DNA of 64,000 nt from Nepenthes gracilis (GCA_033239525.1 BSYO01000015.1:15933713-15997712), one strand, 5' to 3'; shown: positions 12,041-26,030, counted from the first letter of the stretch. Notes: generated from the sequence alone by a model not told the origin. Made by a program: numbers and translations.

Positions 12041-13010
12041 AGCTCATTGTGAGGTTTTAAGAGGATAGGGGGAAAGACAAATAAAAAAACAGATGAAGGA
12101 GACAGTAAATTTAAAGAAAATTTAAGCTGATTTCTAATAAATTCAAATGCATATGAGTGTATCTAAATTTATTTTTTTATTTGTTGTTGATATTTTCTAT
12201 AATATTTGAGAATTTTTTATTCTAATATTCATATATGTGATAATTTTTTACTCTAATTGATTTTATTTTTTATATATGGTAATATATTCTCATTCCATAA
12301 AACTTTAGAAAGCTCATATTTTAATTTCATATAAATTATATTTAATTTTTAAAATTTCTGCATAAATATTCTTACTTGTCACCAATTTTCATACTTAAAT
12401 TCATACATCTTAATAATTTTTACACTATTATTTTTACATGTCATATATTTGTAAGAAAATTTGATAAAAACTCTTTTTTGATTTTGATAAAAGTAATTAC
12501 TTGATTTTGATAAAAACTCTACATATATATATATGATAAATTGTGTATATTATATCGAATCATATGTACGAAATTACATATTCAATTATATATGTTATAT
12601 TAAATATTTATTAAATATGTATTCTATATGATAAAAATATATATTATAATAAATAATAATTTAGCATAATATATATATATATATATATTCTATATGATAA
12701 AAATATATATTATAATAAATAATAATTTAGAATATATATATATATATATATATATATAAGAAAAAGAATATATTTTTCCTTGAATAAAGATAAAGATGCC
12801 ATTACAATAAACTTTGACCTTATTTTCATACTATTTTACAAATTAAATTATTAAAATATAAATTTTTGACTTATTTTATTCCGACAATTAAATATAAAAA
12901 TAATAATTTTTAACTCTATTCATACCTTATTTTATTTCAATAACTAAATATACCATAATATCTACTCAATTATTAATGTTAAAAGTTAAAAATTAAAAAT
13001 TAAATGACTA
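12041..13010. other. AT-rich DNA with TA tracts and a MITE-like remnant
   Basis: Two (TA)n tracts at about 12668-12690 and 12733-12757 are each preceded by the same block (ttctatatgataaaaatata). At about 12810-12960 the words ttattttattccgacaatta and aataataatttttaactcta repeat the pattern of the MITE-like element at 37142-37800. No gene is visible. Confidence 0.5.
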
Positions 13011-15260
13011 TTTAAATTACTTAATGTACCTCTATAATTTATCCATATAACTTCTAATTTTGATCATTATATAGACATAAAAATTTTTTTACTGAGATGA
13101 TGATAATAACACTCGCTCAAAGATCACTTTGATTGATTTTTTTTTTTTTTTAAACCAATGCAATCTTAGTAGGTGATGTGGCCGAAAGTAATAGATGAGG
13201 AAATGGATGTAGAACAATTTTAGCTTAATAGTGATTGAGACAATATGGAGAGAAACTCTCAAAATCAAGTATTATTTTGAAATATTACCTTATAAATCAG
13301 TTATTACTCTCAAAATTAGCTTTTTTTACTTCCTATACTTTCCTAAATAGGGATTATGGGAGGGGACTACTCCATTAAAAGAGTGTTGTTATGGTTCTCT
13401 CAATGGGCCAGTTTTAAATTTCATTCAATGGCTAAGATTAAAAGTTAATGGATTAAATGATAGAAATTAAATAATCTTGTAAAAGATTTTATATAATCTC
13501 TATAATTTATCTACTTAACTTTTAATATTGGTTCTTAAATAGACTTGGGAGTTTCTCACTCGGAAGGCCATAATGGCACTCGTTGGAATATGCCATTGAG
13601 TGTTATATTTTATATTTGAGTAATGTGAACTTAGTAAATGATATAACCAAAAATAATAGATGAGAAAAAAATTTAGATTAATATTAGCTCACTAGCAATT
13701 AATATCAAATAGATAGGTGGCTGTAGTCCTTCGTTTGATCTAATTAGGATATTAACTAACCTAATCGAATGATAATCACTTAACCGAATATAGATGATCA
13801 AATATTCTTTTAAAGCCTTAGCTTACAAATTGGTAATTACTCTCCACTGATTTCCTACTTTAACCTATAATGTATTAGGTAGGAGTTAAGGGAGGGGTTG
13901 GTTCTACTAAAAGAGTGTTGCTATAATTCTTTCAATTCGCCAATTTTCATATGCAAAGGCTAAAATTAAAAATTAAAAAAATAAATATTAAATATTAAAT
14001 AGTTATTTTATTCAGTTCTTATAATCTTTATTATTTATTTTTTTTAATTTTAAATCCTTACTATTTGGTAAATATAAAATCAGTTCACTTAAAATACCAT
14101 CACAAGTCTCCATTAAAGGATGGAGTGGGGAGTTGTGTAATTGGGAGGGGTTGGTAAGTAGGTAGAATAAATAAGCATAGCTTTCTTAATTAAGGGTTAA
14201 CTGGTAGATTAACATAATTGAGTACTTCTTTTAACTAGGAAGGGGAGATGCTTAGTTAGTAGATATGCCATTAAGGCTTCCTTTGCATTGTGGTGGCCCC
14301 ATCTCCATAGATTAGTCAAGTTAAATTGTAATTAAATTTTAATTAAATTTATATTTTTACAAAAGAGTAGTAAGGCATCTTTTTTTAAGTGATTTTAAAA
14401 ATCTCAGTAAATAAATTTCTATATTAATTATCAAATGTAACATAATCTCATTACAGAGTGATTAGTTTTTTTACTTTTATTCCTATACTTTAATCAATCT
14501 AAACTTCCATTTAAGGAGGCAAATCAAATAAAAGGAGTGGTTTGGATCCTCCTTTTTATAGAGCCTTCATATATTTTAAAATTAACAGTTAAAATATGTA
14601 AAAATACTTTTAATTATAATTATTTATATTTTAGAATAAAATTTTTACAGTCATAAATATGATAAGGGTTAAAAAAGGCTTGCAAATTTATACAACAAAT
14701 GGAATGGTTAGGCTAGGAGCAAAGAAGCCACATCACGAGGATGCAAATAAGTAATAAAAATGAATGGAGTCTTTGATAAAATATCCCAAATAATTAAGAA
14801 CCAATTACACGATCAACTTTACAAATTCACCAAATAGAAGAAAGAACAATGCATGATGATACTCCTAATTACCAGCAAAATAGACAATTAGAAGAACAAA
14901 ATATATTTTTAATAAAAATAATTATAATTATTGGATAAAAATAAACAATTATAATTAAAAAAAGATTCTATTTTATCTTAAAATTAATTAAATATCTAGA
15001 TAAAAATGAGCTATTATAATCCAAAAAGGTGGCTCTCCATCACCTTAAAAAATAGTGTTGTTGTAGTTTCTTTAATGAGAAATTTTCATATTTACTTTAC
15101 TATTAAGATTAGAAATTAAATCAATAAATTATAGAATTTATATCAAATAATTCAAATAATCATCTTATTTTTACTATTTATTTACTTATTTTTTTATTTT
15201 AATTATAGATAATTTTCCAACTAAGAGGGCCATTAGAGCCCTCTAATGAGATACATGCGG
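13010..15260. repeat. Array of degenerate ~0.5-kb AT-rich repeats
   Basis: Blocks starting near 13010, 13490, 14020 and perhaps 14900 share ordered words: ctctataatttatc, a tttaagtaatgtgaacttagta word, aaccaaaa-taatagatgag, attactctc, a cctatactttcct word and ttaaaagagtgttgttatgg. The last block ends in the palindromic agagggccattagagccctct at 15222-15242. Class unknown; no coding capacity is seen. Confidence 0.55.
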
Positions 15261-15320
15261 ACTAGATTATGAGTAACGTACCACTAACATGAAACATCAC
15301 ACCCCCAAGAACAAACCCAC

Positions 15321-15401
15321 GCAATGCATGCAAGCCATAGCTCTAATTTCCATGCGTCAATCTCTCTCTCTCTTTCTCCAACCATCCCTCGGGCTATAAA
15401 T
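15321..15401 (+). promoter_or_regulatory. Core promoter of LTP gene 2
   Basis: CAATGCATGCA lies at 15322-15332 inside a block (acaaacccac-caatgcatgca-gccatagct) that is nearly identical upstream of LTP gene 3. A short CT tract follows at 15360-15376, and the TATA box ctataaat sits at 15394-15401, 52 nt before the start codon. Confidence 0.6.
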
Positions 15402-15452
15402 CCATGATGTTGAGAAGTGGGAAGAAGAAGAAACTACGAGAGAGAGAGATCA

Positions 15453-16728
15453 ATGGCAAGCTTTGGCTATGGCGTCATGGTTTTGGCCCTGTGTGTGGCC
15501 GCTGGGATCTACGACGGCGTGCTGCTGGTACGCGGGGACTGCGCCAGTCAAATCGCGGCGCTCTCTGCGCAGTGCGCGCGATATGTTCAAAAGACCGGGC
15601 CTAGTGAGCCGCCATCGACAGAGTGCTGCAATGCTATCAACGCAACTGACATGCCGTGTGTGTGTAGCCATGTTACTAAGGAGGTGGAGCAGATGATCAG
15701 CATGGAGAAAGTCGTCTACTGTGCAGCTACCTGTGGCAAGCCCTTCCCCCATGGCTCCAAGTGTGGAAGTAAGCTCTCCTTTGAAAAATTAGAATCAGTT
15801 TTTCTATTCTCACTATTTTTTTTTCTCTTTTTTACTTTTTTAATGAGGGTCATCAGATTTTTTTTTTTTTTTTTTTGGTGTGGGTGTGTGCGTGTGTGTG
15901 TGTAAAAGATGAGTATGTTATTTTCTTGATGAAATCCCTAAACTATAATATAATGGAGGTTGCTGAAACTTCATCTTTCAAATATGAAAAATTAGTCTAA
16001 TATGTATTCTGAAAAACTCTATTTATCTATACACATAATAAGTGTTTTATTATTTATATGATATAATTTTGTCAGTTAGGATAGAAAGAAGAAAGATTTT
16101 TTAATTACTTAGGTATCAATTTTATTAAAAAGTTTTGTCAGTTAGGATAGAAAGAAGAAAGATTTTTTAATTACTTAGGTATCAATTTTATTAAAAATTA
16201 TATTTACTAAAAAATAATTTCTCTAATAAAATATAATAAATCTATATAAAACCCTAACTTTTAATTATTTAAACAAATTATTAAATAAATACACGATTGG
16301 GACAATTCTAACATTACATCCACTATAGAATAGAGGTTTTTTTTTCCATCTAAGCTAGATAGATGATATTACAATGCAGAATTCAAGTAGCTTTGCATGC
16401 TCTAGTCATTTTTGGACACTTTTAAGTAATATAAAACTTATCTATTCATTTATTTTTTTTATCAAATCATTACTATATTTATAAAAAAATAAGATATTAT
16501 ATCACCAATGATTCACAAAAGATAGCTAAAAGATATCCCATTAATATCATTTTTTATTTTTCTTTGTTTAAGTTCTGAACTTTTTATACAAACCCCACTT
16601 AGTAAAAAATAAGACTTTATTATTATTATAATTATATGTAGATATAGTAAAACTTAGGGTAATTATATAGTAGCAAATGGATACTGATCATTTATCACTA
16701 CTTTTTTGCAGGCTATACAGTTCCATGA
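15453..16728 (+). CDS. Secreted non-specific lipid-transfer-like protein, paralogue 2 (two exons)
   Basis: Exon 1 is 15453-15768 and exon 2 is 16712-16728; the intron 15769-16711 begins GTAAGC and ends TTGCAG. The product is 110 residues beginning MASFGYGVMVLALCVAAG, with a signal peptide to about residue 28. Cysteines stand at 30, 41, 58-59, 69, 71, 90, 94 and 104 as in the other two copies, and the tail is KCGSYTVP. An upstream in-frame ATG at 15405 or codons from 15417 would add a basic leader before the signal peptide. The ATG at 15453 is preferred because it aligns with the paralogues and puts the signal sequence first. A conserved ctcctttcccttcttgttat block and gaatgataataa lie 3' at about 16839-16875, a probable poly(A) signal shared with paralogue 3. 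Predicted role: extracellular lipid binding, possibly defence or cuticle/pollen-wall related; the ligand is unknown. Confidence 0.9.
16067..16198 (+). repeat. Perfect 66-bp tandem duplication in LTP gene 2 intron
   Basis: The unit starting ttttgtcagttaggatag at 16067 is repeated from 16133 without a visible mismatch over 66 bases, indicating a recent event. It does not touch the splice sites. Confidence 0.9.
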
Positions 16729-16879
16729 TTCTGCAACATATGAATTAAGACTGAATATATAAAAGTGCAAGTGGGATTGACAATAATTCTAGTTCAAACC
16801 ATGATTCAGTGGTCTCCAAGTCTCCATTGAGCTTTGGCTCCTTTCCCTTCTTGTTATATGAATGATAATAAAAGGTTTT

Positions 16880-17555
16880 GTTTACTATTATGTTTCTATT
16901 AGTGCAATCTTCTTCATTCTTTATTATTATTTTTAATTTTTTTATAATTTTTTTCTCTTTGTTCTTCGTGTTTCTTTTGAATTCTGTAGTTGATAGAAAA
17001 GTAAATACCACTTGTATTTGTTTAACAGAAAAAGAAAATTAAAAAAAAAAGTCATTCTCTTTTCATTTTTAGGTTTTTCAATTATAATTTTAACTTCCAT
17101 TTTAATACCAACTCGTCCAAATATAAAGATAATAACAAATATTTTGAAACATATAATAATATACATCTATGTCAAACAAAAAAGTCTAAAGTATAAAATT
17201 TAAAAATAAAGGTCAATTTATAATTTTTTTTAATATCAATTTTTGGGCAATTTATAAGTCTTGATATAAAGATGCTATTTTTTAATTTCAACAACATGAT
17301 TTCCCTTTTTTTTTTTTACGAATTACACGTATAAACTTATTAGAAACACTAATTTAGAATAAAATTGCTTAGTTATTACTAAACAATTCTTTCATAATTT
17401 AATATAAACCACTAAGAACAATTTAAGACCAGATTGCAGAGTTTGCTGTCAAGCAACTTCTTTTAAAACCGCCATTTATTTATGTTAGGATTTAGGAATT
17501 GTAATTTTATAAAAAAAAATGAATAAATGATAATGCAAAACACATACAAAATATC
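16880..17555. other. 3' flank of LTP gene 2, shared with gene 3
   Basis: AT-rich non-coding sequence. The part from about 17405 (agaacaatttaagaccagat, gtcaagcaacttc, ttttaaaacc) matches the flank of gene 3 at 38070-38215, so the duplicated block reaches at least this far. The match stops at about 17555, where a copia element begins. Confidence 0.6.
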
Positions 17556-20500
17556 ATGGAAGTATGAAAAAAGAGATAAAGAATAATTTATATATTTCTG
17601 CATGTTTGTGAGTATATAATAATTCATCCTTTTATAAGAAAATGATAAGTTCTAAATTAAAAACGTTATAATAATAATAATTTTATAAATAATTTAAATT
17701 AAAAAATATTAATTTTTTAATTTAGGAATGATATTATATATACTAATAATCATAAATAACTTAAAATATAGAATATCAATTTTCTAATTTAAAAAATATA
17801 TATATCAAATGATATCCTAATATCTCTTTTAAACACAAGATGGTGTCAACGATACCAACTTGAGTTTAAAAACTAAATCAAGATGGTGAATGAGTTTTTG
17901 TAAAAATATTTATCAGTTGTTCAGTTTTAGAAATTGATAAAAGACAAATGATACCCTCCTTGAGGTGAAAACATACAAAATAACAATCAACCTTAATTTA
18001 TTTTATATATTAATGGAATACATCATTTTAAGCATTTTGGACAATAGCGTAATTGTCACAATAAAGAGAACTACCGCTGAGTTAAGCTGCGTTGATATTC
18101 TATAGAAATCAAAGAATATCAAATATAACGTAAGCAAAAATATAATATTCAGTTTTAATATTAGAGTGAACAATAATAGCCTACTTTTTACAGTGCAAAG
18201 CAATAAAAAAAATTCCTAATAAGTAGAGAAAGTCGGTAGTGTACCATTGATCAATAAAGTCGTCTATCCAATCAACATCATAGTAAACACCAATTTTTAA
18301 GAAATAGTACAAAAAAAGTATAGGCCATGAAATAAAGTGCATTGTAGACAATGAAGAATAACTGCATAATAAACAGAATGTATGGCCGACACAAACTAGC
18401 TTACAAGATGTACAACATAAATAAAGCCTGAAAACAATAAGTTATATAAGGCTCCCAATTAATTAATGATAAATGATAGTATCGAAAAGAGGTTAGCTGT
18501 CAATAATATAAAGTTTGACATTGTGCACAAGAGGACAAGTAACTAACTTATAATCAATGATCATTGTAGGAAAAATGAGATCAAAAATATACATCGCTTA
18601 TGTCAAATAGTAATCAATAGAGGTGAAAGATACCTCAAGTGTGAAAAAATCAAATCCTTCATTTCAAAGCATTGGCCCAAATAGTGTTTAAATTCAAGAG
18701 TATTAAAACTATCATCATAGTAATAATTATGTTATTAATAGAAAGTAATAAAATGACAATAATGATATTCGAATGATGAGTAAATGGAAGAGATTAGTAT
18801 TGAAAGCAAAACCAAGCTTTAAATAATATAACTGAATTAAGCAAACCAAATATGAAGAGTTTACTTAAGATTGTATGATATTCATTGAAAATAATATACC
18901 AATCTAAGAGAATAAGGATATCTATAGGAAGACTTTATGTAGATCTCCTATGTCAAGTCTCTATGTGAAAATATATTCTTCACATCTGTTTAAAATAAAT
19001 GTCATTTGTACATAATGGTTATAGTATAGAAAGATAGAATAGAAGTGATATGAATAACAGTAGTAAATGTCTTATTATAATCAATACTATACTCTAAAGT
19101 AAAACTCTTGGCTACAATTCAAACTTGCATCATATTTCTGAATTATTAGAATTTATTTTCTAATTATATGCCCATTTGTATAATAGTCATATTGGGCAAA
19201 AAAAAAACAAAATTCAAATATGGGTCTTATGAATAAATTCAAACTCTTTGGACATAACTTAATGCTAAATAGAATCAAAGCAAGTTTTATGATAATTATA
19301 TGGTTCATGAAGAACAATAACAGTATAAAAGTAGTAATAGCCATGAAGATTGGTAGGAGGAGTACATACTAGACTAAAGCTGCAGATATCAATAGTGGCA
19401 AAGAATTCTGAGAATATAGTTATGATGTCAGGGTCATTAGATAATCTAGACTCATTAGGAGCAGTGAAACTTATAGGTCTTACATTAGACAAAAATCTGA
19501 AAATGGATTGATGGTCTGATCATCAAAAACCGAAAGGAAAAGGAAGTATTCTGGTAAGAAGGAAGAAACATTGGTGAAGTTTTTGTATTCTTAGAATTAA
19601 ACATTCTTAGAAATATGAATACCATTAGTTATATAATTGTAACACCAATAATTTTTATATTCAATGTCATAACAAGGAAAATGAAAAAGTCGAGTATGAG
19701 GTTCACATTTGGTACACTCATGAGTAGGAAGTAAAACAATGCAAGTTCGGCCAAAATTTTGTAGATGAAATAATTAGATACCTTTTTATAAAGATACTCG
19801 TATAAAATTTGGTTTAAAATAGTAGGATAGAAAACTCGATCAATAGTATAGAGAACTTTAAGACTAGTTTCTCCCCAAAGAGACACAGGGAGAGAAGAAG
19901 ATAGGAGAGTAATAATAGTTTTAAGAATATGACAATATTTACATTTAGTATGATTATTTTATTAAAAATTATGAGGATAAAATCAATGAGATATAATATA
20001 TATTTGTTAAAATTTATCCAAAAAGCAAATAGAGGATGTTCCATAACATTATCAAAATAGAAGATTTTGATAGTACGATCGATTTAACATTTTATCTTCC
20101 TAAAATTATAAAAAGCGTTGAATAGCAAGACCCACTAGAGGCAGGATCCAAAATATCAAAATAAACCAAATTAAAAGGTACGAAAACTAAAAAAATCACT
20201 TTTATTTTAAAAAAATTAAGGGTGGTTGTTTGCTTAAATGATAAGATATACAATTAAAATAGTTAAAAGTGATTTTTTTCGGTTATCATTAGAGGCTAAC
20301 GATTGAACATAAAGGTAATCATGAATGACCAAGTTGATTGTAATTAATATTTGAAGAGATAGCAACAACAAACGAATATAAAAGATGCAGATATGTAAGC
20401 TCAAAAAAGTAACTAACTTATACTCAATCCTAATGAGCTCACCCACCTTCCGATCTTATATTTCATAATTTTTGTGAGAGAATGTTAAGGACACATTCAA

Positions 20501-21517
20501 TAAGTTGACCAATAAATGCTAGATTTATAAATAATTTACGATCATAATAAGTGTCCAAAATGTAAAAATTGAATGTAGATATATTATTAATATGATCAAC
20601 GAATACATGAGAGTTATAAGTAATACATATAAGAATGATAGTGGTTAAAGAAATCTTAAATGACAGCTAGAAAAATTAGATATTATATGATTGTTGCAGG
20701 TAGAATTGAGGAACTAGAATGAAAATGTATCTAAAGAGATAGTTTATATAATAAAGATACTAGATAGAGTTTAGTTTACAATTGTTTCAAGATTAATTGC
20801 ATTAAGAGATAATGTCATAGAGGACGAAACAGAATTAGACAAATATGTAAATGTGGCAGCCATATGAAGATATTAACTTGTCCTTGAAGTCACCGAAAAC
20901 GTTGCTAAAAAGTTTACTAAAGAATTATCAGAATACATTGAAAAAGTCATTGGAATGGCGCCTAAAGTGCCCGAAAAAATGTACAAAAACATAATCAGAG
21001 TTTGTCAAAAGTCACCAGAGGGCTGTTGAAAAATTCACCGGAAGACGCCGAAAGTTGTCGGAAAGGTTGTTGGAAAGATATGAAAGGCCAACGATGGTTG
21101 ACAGCGATGGGCTGCGGCCGGTGGTGGCGAGCTGGTTATCTGGAAGGCCTGAGGTACAGGTCAGCTTGCAGGAGATGGGCTGTTAGGTGACAGGCCATTT
21201 TGAAAAGGAGCTTTGGGGCTTTGTGAGTGGACCGTGGGAAGTCGGCCGGGGAGATTGCGCCGCCGGCAGGTGAAGAAGCAACGGCTTGATTTATCAAACA
21301 ATGCATTTAATCAATAGTGTTAAAAACTCGTAATTTTGTCAATGTGCTTGCCCTAAGCCGGCGTTTGACACCGGCGATTGATGAGCAAACGAGTGACGGC
21401 GAGCAACGAGGTCGGAACGAACAATGAGCGACAGTGGGCAAACAATGCATTTAATATATAAATAATTTATATTAAAGAATACTATTCCTCTAATTTAAAA
21501 TGGATATCAAATAATAT
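17556..21517 (-). mobile_element. Decayed Ty1/copia element inserted in the LTP gene 2 flank
   Basis: The flank of LTP gene 2 matches that of gene 3 up to about 17555 and resumes at about 21518 (aaaattttct, aatccacttgg), so 17556-21517 is an insertion. Its two ends share similar sequence: ataaataac...tctaatttaaaa...atatcaaatgatatcc before 17818, and a close version before 21517. These are read as LTR ends. On the - strand, pol fragments lie between them. Exact termini are uncertain by about 20 bp. The part at 20890-21070 holds repeated caccgaaaa/gttgc words of unknown meaning. Confidence 0.7.
18020..19110 (-). pseudogene. Copia reverse transcriptase and RNase H remnants
   Basis: Reading the - strand gives, in order, reverse transcriptase words (DYNKTF, TDVKNIFSHRDL, EIYIKSSYRYP), a linker with FEMKDL, RNase H entry words (GTLFHGLYF-like) and the end LYCDNYAIVQNA near 18030-18080. 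Many frameshifts and stops intervene, so this is an old copy. Integrase should lie at 19110-20500 but is too decayed to align by eye. Confidence 0.75.
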
Positions 21518-21769
21518 GCCAATAAATATAAATAACAAAAAATTTTCTACCAAACTGTGAATAACATAACTCTGAATCCACTTGGGAGAAAACACCAAAG
21601 TAGGAATTCTTTTGAAAATTAAAAAACAAATCCGCCACCTTCTCCGCCGCAGCTCCTCCTCCTTCAAAGCCGGCAGCAACTCCATCCTCCTAACGTTCTC
21701 CTTGTGGCCACCTCTCTCCTCCGCCCCCCTCCTCAGATCAGCCTCGTTCCTCTCCTTCCTCAAGACAAT

Positions 21770-21885
21770 GCCTTGAAGTCAAGCGCAGTTCGAAAACTCC
21801 ACAGCAGTTCTTCAATGGTGCTCTTCAAGCATCAAGTGGATCAGAGGATATGGGAGTCTGGCAAGTGTCCGTGCCACTGCAAGAT
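21770..21885 (-). pseudogene. Last-exon remnant of the small CCGVFE gene, copy 3
   Basis: On the - strand a TTGCAG acceptor-like word is followed by tcccatatcctctg, matching tccctcgtatcctct of the last exon at 51326. The frame then reads DPLDA, stop, RAPLKNCCGVFEL. The NCCGVFE core is kept while an in-frame TGA precedes it. It belongs with the upstream exon remnants at 26700-27010. Confidence 0.6.
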
Positions 21886-23674
21886 GAAAAATAGATGATA
21901 AGAGACGACAACATCAAACCTAACACAGACAAAGGCAAACACTTTAACAGCCCTTCTCTTACAACTTCAGAATTAATGTCATCTCCCAAACTTATACTCT
22001 TGAATTTTATCTTTCTCCTATAATTGAAGTTTTATAATGGTAAAAGGTGAATAGTGGCCATAGTGGGTCCTTTATAATAAAGTAAGCTTATTGTCCCTCA
22101 TTATGACTTGTGATAGTTAAGCTCTATTGGCTAGCCAAAAGGTCACAAGTTGAACGAATATATATAGAGCCATCCTCTCTCATTTTGCAAAGATATCTCA
22201 CACCAATATTCTTCGAAAAAGAATTTCTTTCTATCTACCCTTCTATGAATTTAAGCTATAAATATTGTAGATGATTTTTTCATAAAATATTATACCATTG
22301 AGAAAGAGACTTTTAACAATGTGTAAAATAAAATAAAAATATTTTATTATCGGTCTAATTGAGATAGCCAGACTAATTAGATATATTACTTTATATCCAA
22401 AATCTACCAATTTTTTCAATTTTTTAATTTAAAAAAAGAAGTCAAATTGACCAAAATAAAGTCAAATTATAATTTTTGATGTAATTCAAATAATTATGAT
22501 TGAAATTTAACTAATCTTGATTCTAAATGAATTAAAAGTAGATATATTTTATTTTAATTTTATAATTTAAACGGGCCTTAACAATTTCACAATTGGATTA
22601 TTCATTATGATTATATATTTTTTTTAAGTGTTTTAAACTTTAATTGAACCAATAATTTATTTACTTAATTAATGATCAAATTTGATTATGTTAAAGAATA
22701 ATCATTCCAAGATTACAAAATATCAATGGGAGGTCTAATTAACATTTTTAAGACATTCCCACAGAATATATAGCTCTAAAGTTTCATTCTAATATTTATC
22801 ACATATCTAATTTCATACTTAGAGACGTCCACATAATTTTCATTAATCAAACAAATTATTAAATGACAAAGATTTTACAATTCGATTACTTAAATTATGA
22901 ACCCCAAAAAAAAAAAAAACATTTACCGTTTATTTTAGGCAATACAAAAATAAAAATAAAAAATACAACGAAATATCCTCGCAGTCTGATGTCTCTTCTG
23001 GAGAAAGAAAACTGTTCATCAACATTCTTCTTTATATCCAGTTGAACCGTATTTGTCTCTTCATCACTAGCAAGCTTCAGTACAATTAGAAAGCTTTGGA
23101 TTATTAACTCTTATCTCAAATTATCGACAAAAACCCTAAATAACTCCACAAAAATTCTTCCATGAACTGGTTGTTGGGAAAAGGGGTGCTGGTCAGATAA
23201 TAAAATTAAGAGGATGATGATGACAACGATCACACACATAATAGAAAAAAAAATAATTAAAAATATATAATTTTATGTGAAAATTTTCTTCTAAATAAGA
23301 TGAAAAATCACGAAATATTTAATCCATAAAAATTTTACTATGTAAATTTGGTTACAAAAACCCTAGTTATACAAACCCTTGAAGATTAGAGAATAAGAGT
23401 AAAGCATTACACCTTTGTTTCTTCTTTATCACACAACCCACTGCACTATCCATACATATATATATATATATATATAAGCACCGGCCGACCGCCTACTCTG
23501 TATGGTGATTACATGCACTACAGAATCTACTCCTACTCTGCAAAATTACCTTCCTACTAAATGTAGTTGACCTGCATTACAAAATCGTCTACCAATTTTG
23601 AAAAGTCAACTTTCTTTTCTACAATGTCAGCTATCTGCGTAAACTTTTTAGATAACTAGCTTTTTCAGATAAAC
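21886..23674. other. AT-rich DNA between exon remnants of the pseudogene
   Basis: No gene is seen. At about 22150-22250 the words atatatatagagcc, ctctctcattttgcaaag look like a retrotransposon LTR promoter region, but no borders could be set. Runs of poly-A occur near 22905. The rest is unassigned. Confidence 0.4.
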
Positions 23675-23757
23675 TGTCATCGGCCATCAGTTAGTATCAT
23701 TGGCCGTCAATTAGTGTCCTCGGCTGTCAGTCAGTCGTCAGTCAGTGTCCTCGGCCA
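23675..23757 (+). repeat. Minisatellite around a TCGGCC word
   Basis: Short units of about 19-30 bp repeat tcggccatcagttagt, ttggccgtcaattagtgtcc, tcggctgtcagtcagt. A further unit, ttagtctatatcctcggcca, appears at 26238-26257 on the other side of the LTR insertion, showing that the array was split. Confidence 0.7.
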
Positions 23758-25960
23758 TGTCACGACCCAAGAACACAATATATATATATATCAAAATAAA
23801 ATCGATAATAATATTTTTCTCAACCATAAAAACCCAACCCGGGTGTAACAGTCATATATATATGACCCGATATAATAAAATCCGCACAATATTTCATCGG
23901 ATATAAATTCAAACAAATATAATACACGACCTGCTATCCATAATCGCAAGTGAGGTATCAAACATAATAACAACTTATCGATATAATACAATAACTCTAA
24001 TATATCCCATACAAAGATCAAGACCATCTTCTGGTCGAAGACATAATCATAATACATCCTCGAGATCAGAAACATACCAATATAAATATCTCCACTCGCT
24101 GATAGAGATATACCACTTCAGATCACATTTGAACTCCTACAAAAGTATCAAAACCATAGATCTGAAGGGATAAAATATGAAAACGTGAGCCTATGGCTCA
24201 ACAAGTATCAATATCGTATAAAACGATACACATAAATTAGAAATAGGGATATTGCATAGCAATCATATAAAACAAAACACAATATCCGTGAAATTCGTGA
24301 AATTCGAGGAGATGTCTGTACTAAATTATCGTCCATATCAAACAATCCATCCATGACATAATCATAATAAATATGATTTGATCAAATCTCATAAACGATA
24401 TCATATCATATAATTTGAGGTCACATTAAATAATCGCGACTATCACCTCGTCTATGTAGGATACACATCATCATCCAAATCTAAATCTCATAATGTAAAA
24501 ATCGAGAGAAGACCGCCAGAACTAAGATATAAATGAAAACACCTTTCAGGTTTATTACATATTTATACGTATGAGATATTCCTATCGTCCAACTGTGGGT
24601 CAATCAGTATATCTTAAAATTATCCTCCACCCAAATACATGCAGAATTACAAATCATGCACGAAATCAGAGAATCAAAGATAAATAATACCAACTTAAGG
24701 AAGGGTTACCCTCGTCTGGTAACCACGACTATACCTGCTGCGATTTAAACTAGTAGCTCAAGGCTCAACTACGGTTTAGGCCAGTAGCTCAAGGCCATCC
24801 ATATACTCTATCTCCCATAGATTAGAAACTTGCTCACTATATTTTACTACTTGGGGCTTTGAGTGCAACCTCAAGTTTTAATTATATATTAGGATATTCG
24901 AATATATTAGTTCTGTCAATTCTTTACGATGGTTCTCAATTAAATACACAGTGGGGTAAGTTAGTTACTAAACATCTCAACCTTCACTCCGGCGAAAGTA
25001 GCCTATCATATACGTCCCCGTCGGGAGCGGCGCTACAAATAGCCAATACTTCGGATCACAGATCGACCCCTAGAGTCTAGAACTACCATGGTCCTGTAGT
25101 GATCCCGCCTCCGGTAACGTGCATGTGGAGTGACGCACGGCTTGGTTCATGATTCCATAATATACAAAAACACAAATATATACATATATCGTCCATGTGT
25201 CCAAAATCCCTCCAAATCATAAATACCCATATAAAATCACAGTACGACCAATAATCATACATGCATGTACATAATTAATAAATTAGGTGTGTATAAAAAT
25301 ACATGCATGTTAGTAAAATCACAAATAGTAGTCAAAATATATCAGAAATTAAATCGGACCAAGAATATAATTAGAGGATACTTGTATCAACTTTATACTC
25401 CACAGATCTGAAGAAATTATGTCCCGAAACACTCCAATCGAGCCTTTCTCCCTCCTGAATCACCAGAAGCCTGGGGCTGCCCTTCCTCTCTCCTCTGCGT
25501 GTGGGTTCTCCAGCACTACTACCGCCGCCGCTGGTCCTCTCCCGTCGCTCCACCACCGCGCCGCCTTACAGGCAACCACCGCTGCCCTGCGTGGCCGTCG
25601 CCGGCCTTCTCGACGTAGCCCTCTCTCTCCCATCGCAACCCTCTCTCTCCCGCGTGGCTTCTCCCCTGCACATGGCTCGCACCACGCCGCCTCAGCCAGT
25701 GCCGCGCCACAGCTCACCACCGTAACCACTGATGTCGCCGCTACCACCCCGAATGGCCGCCGTCGACTCTTCCAGCATCGATTTCCTCACCCAATGTTGT
25801 CGCCGCCTCAACCCACGACCACCGTCGCCGCCGACCTCCTCTCTTCTCCCCCCCTCTCCCTCTCTCACTTCCTCCTCCTTTTGCAAACCCTAGCCATCCC
25901 TTCTCTCTCCTCTTCTTCCTCTTACCCCGATCCCCTACTTCCTCTCTCCCATTCATTTTC

Positions 25961-26030
<70 letters not shown>

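Noticed and set aside
15450..15752. 100-codon antisense frames opposite LTP genes 2 and 3 (also 35497-35799)
   Set aside because: They mirror the sense coding sequence of two close paralogues, so their joint openness follows from sense conservation. No promoter or splice evidence supports them.
21482..21763. A 93-codon Arg/Glu-rich frame on the - strand
   Set aside because: It continues past the CCGVFE remnant in another frame and runs into flank shared with LTP gene 3; no conservation of this frame is visible.
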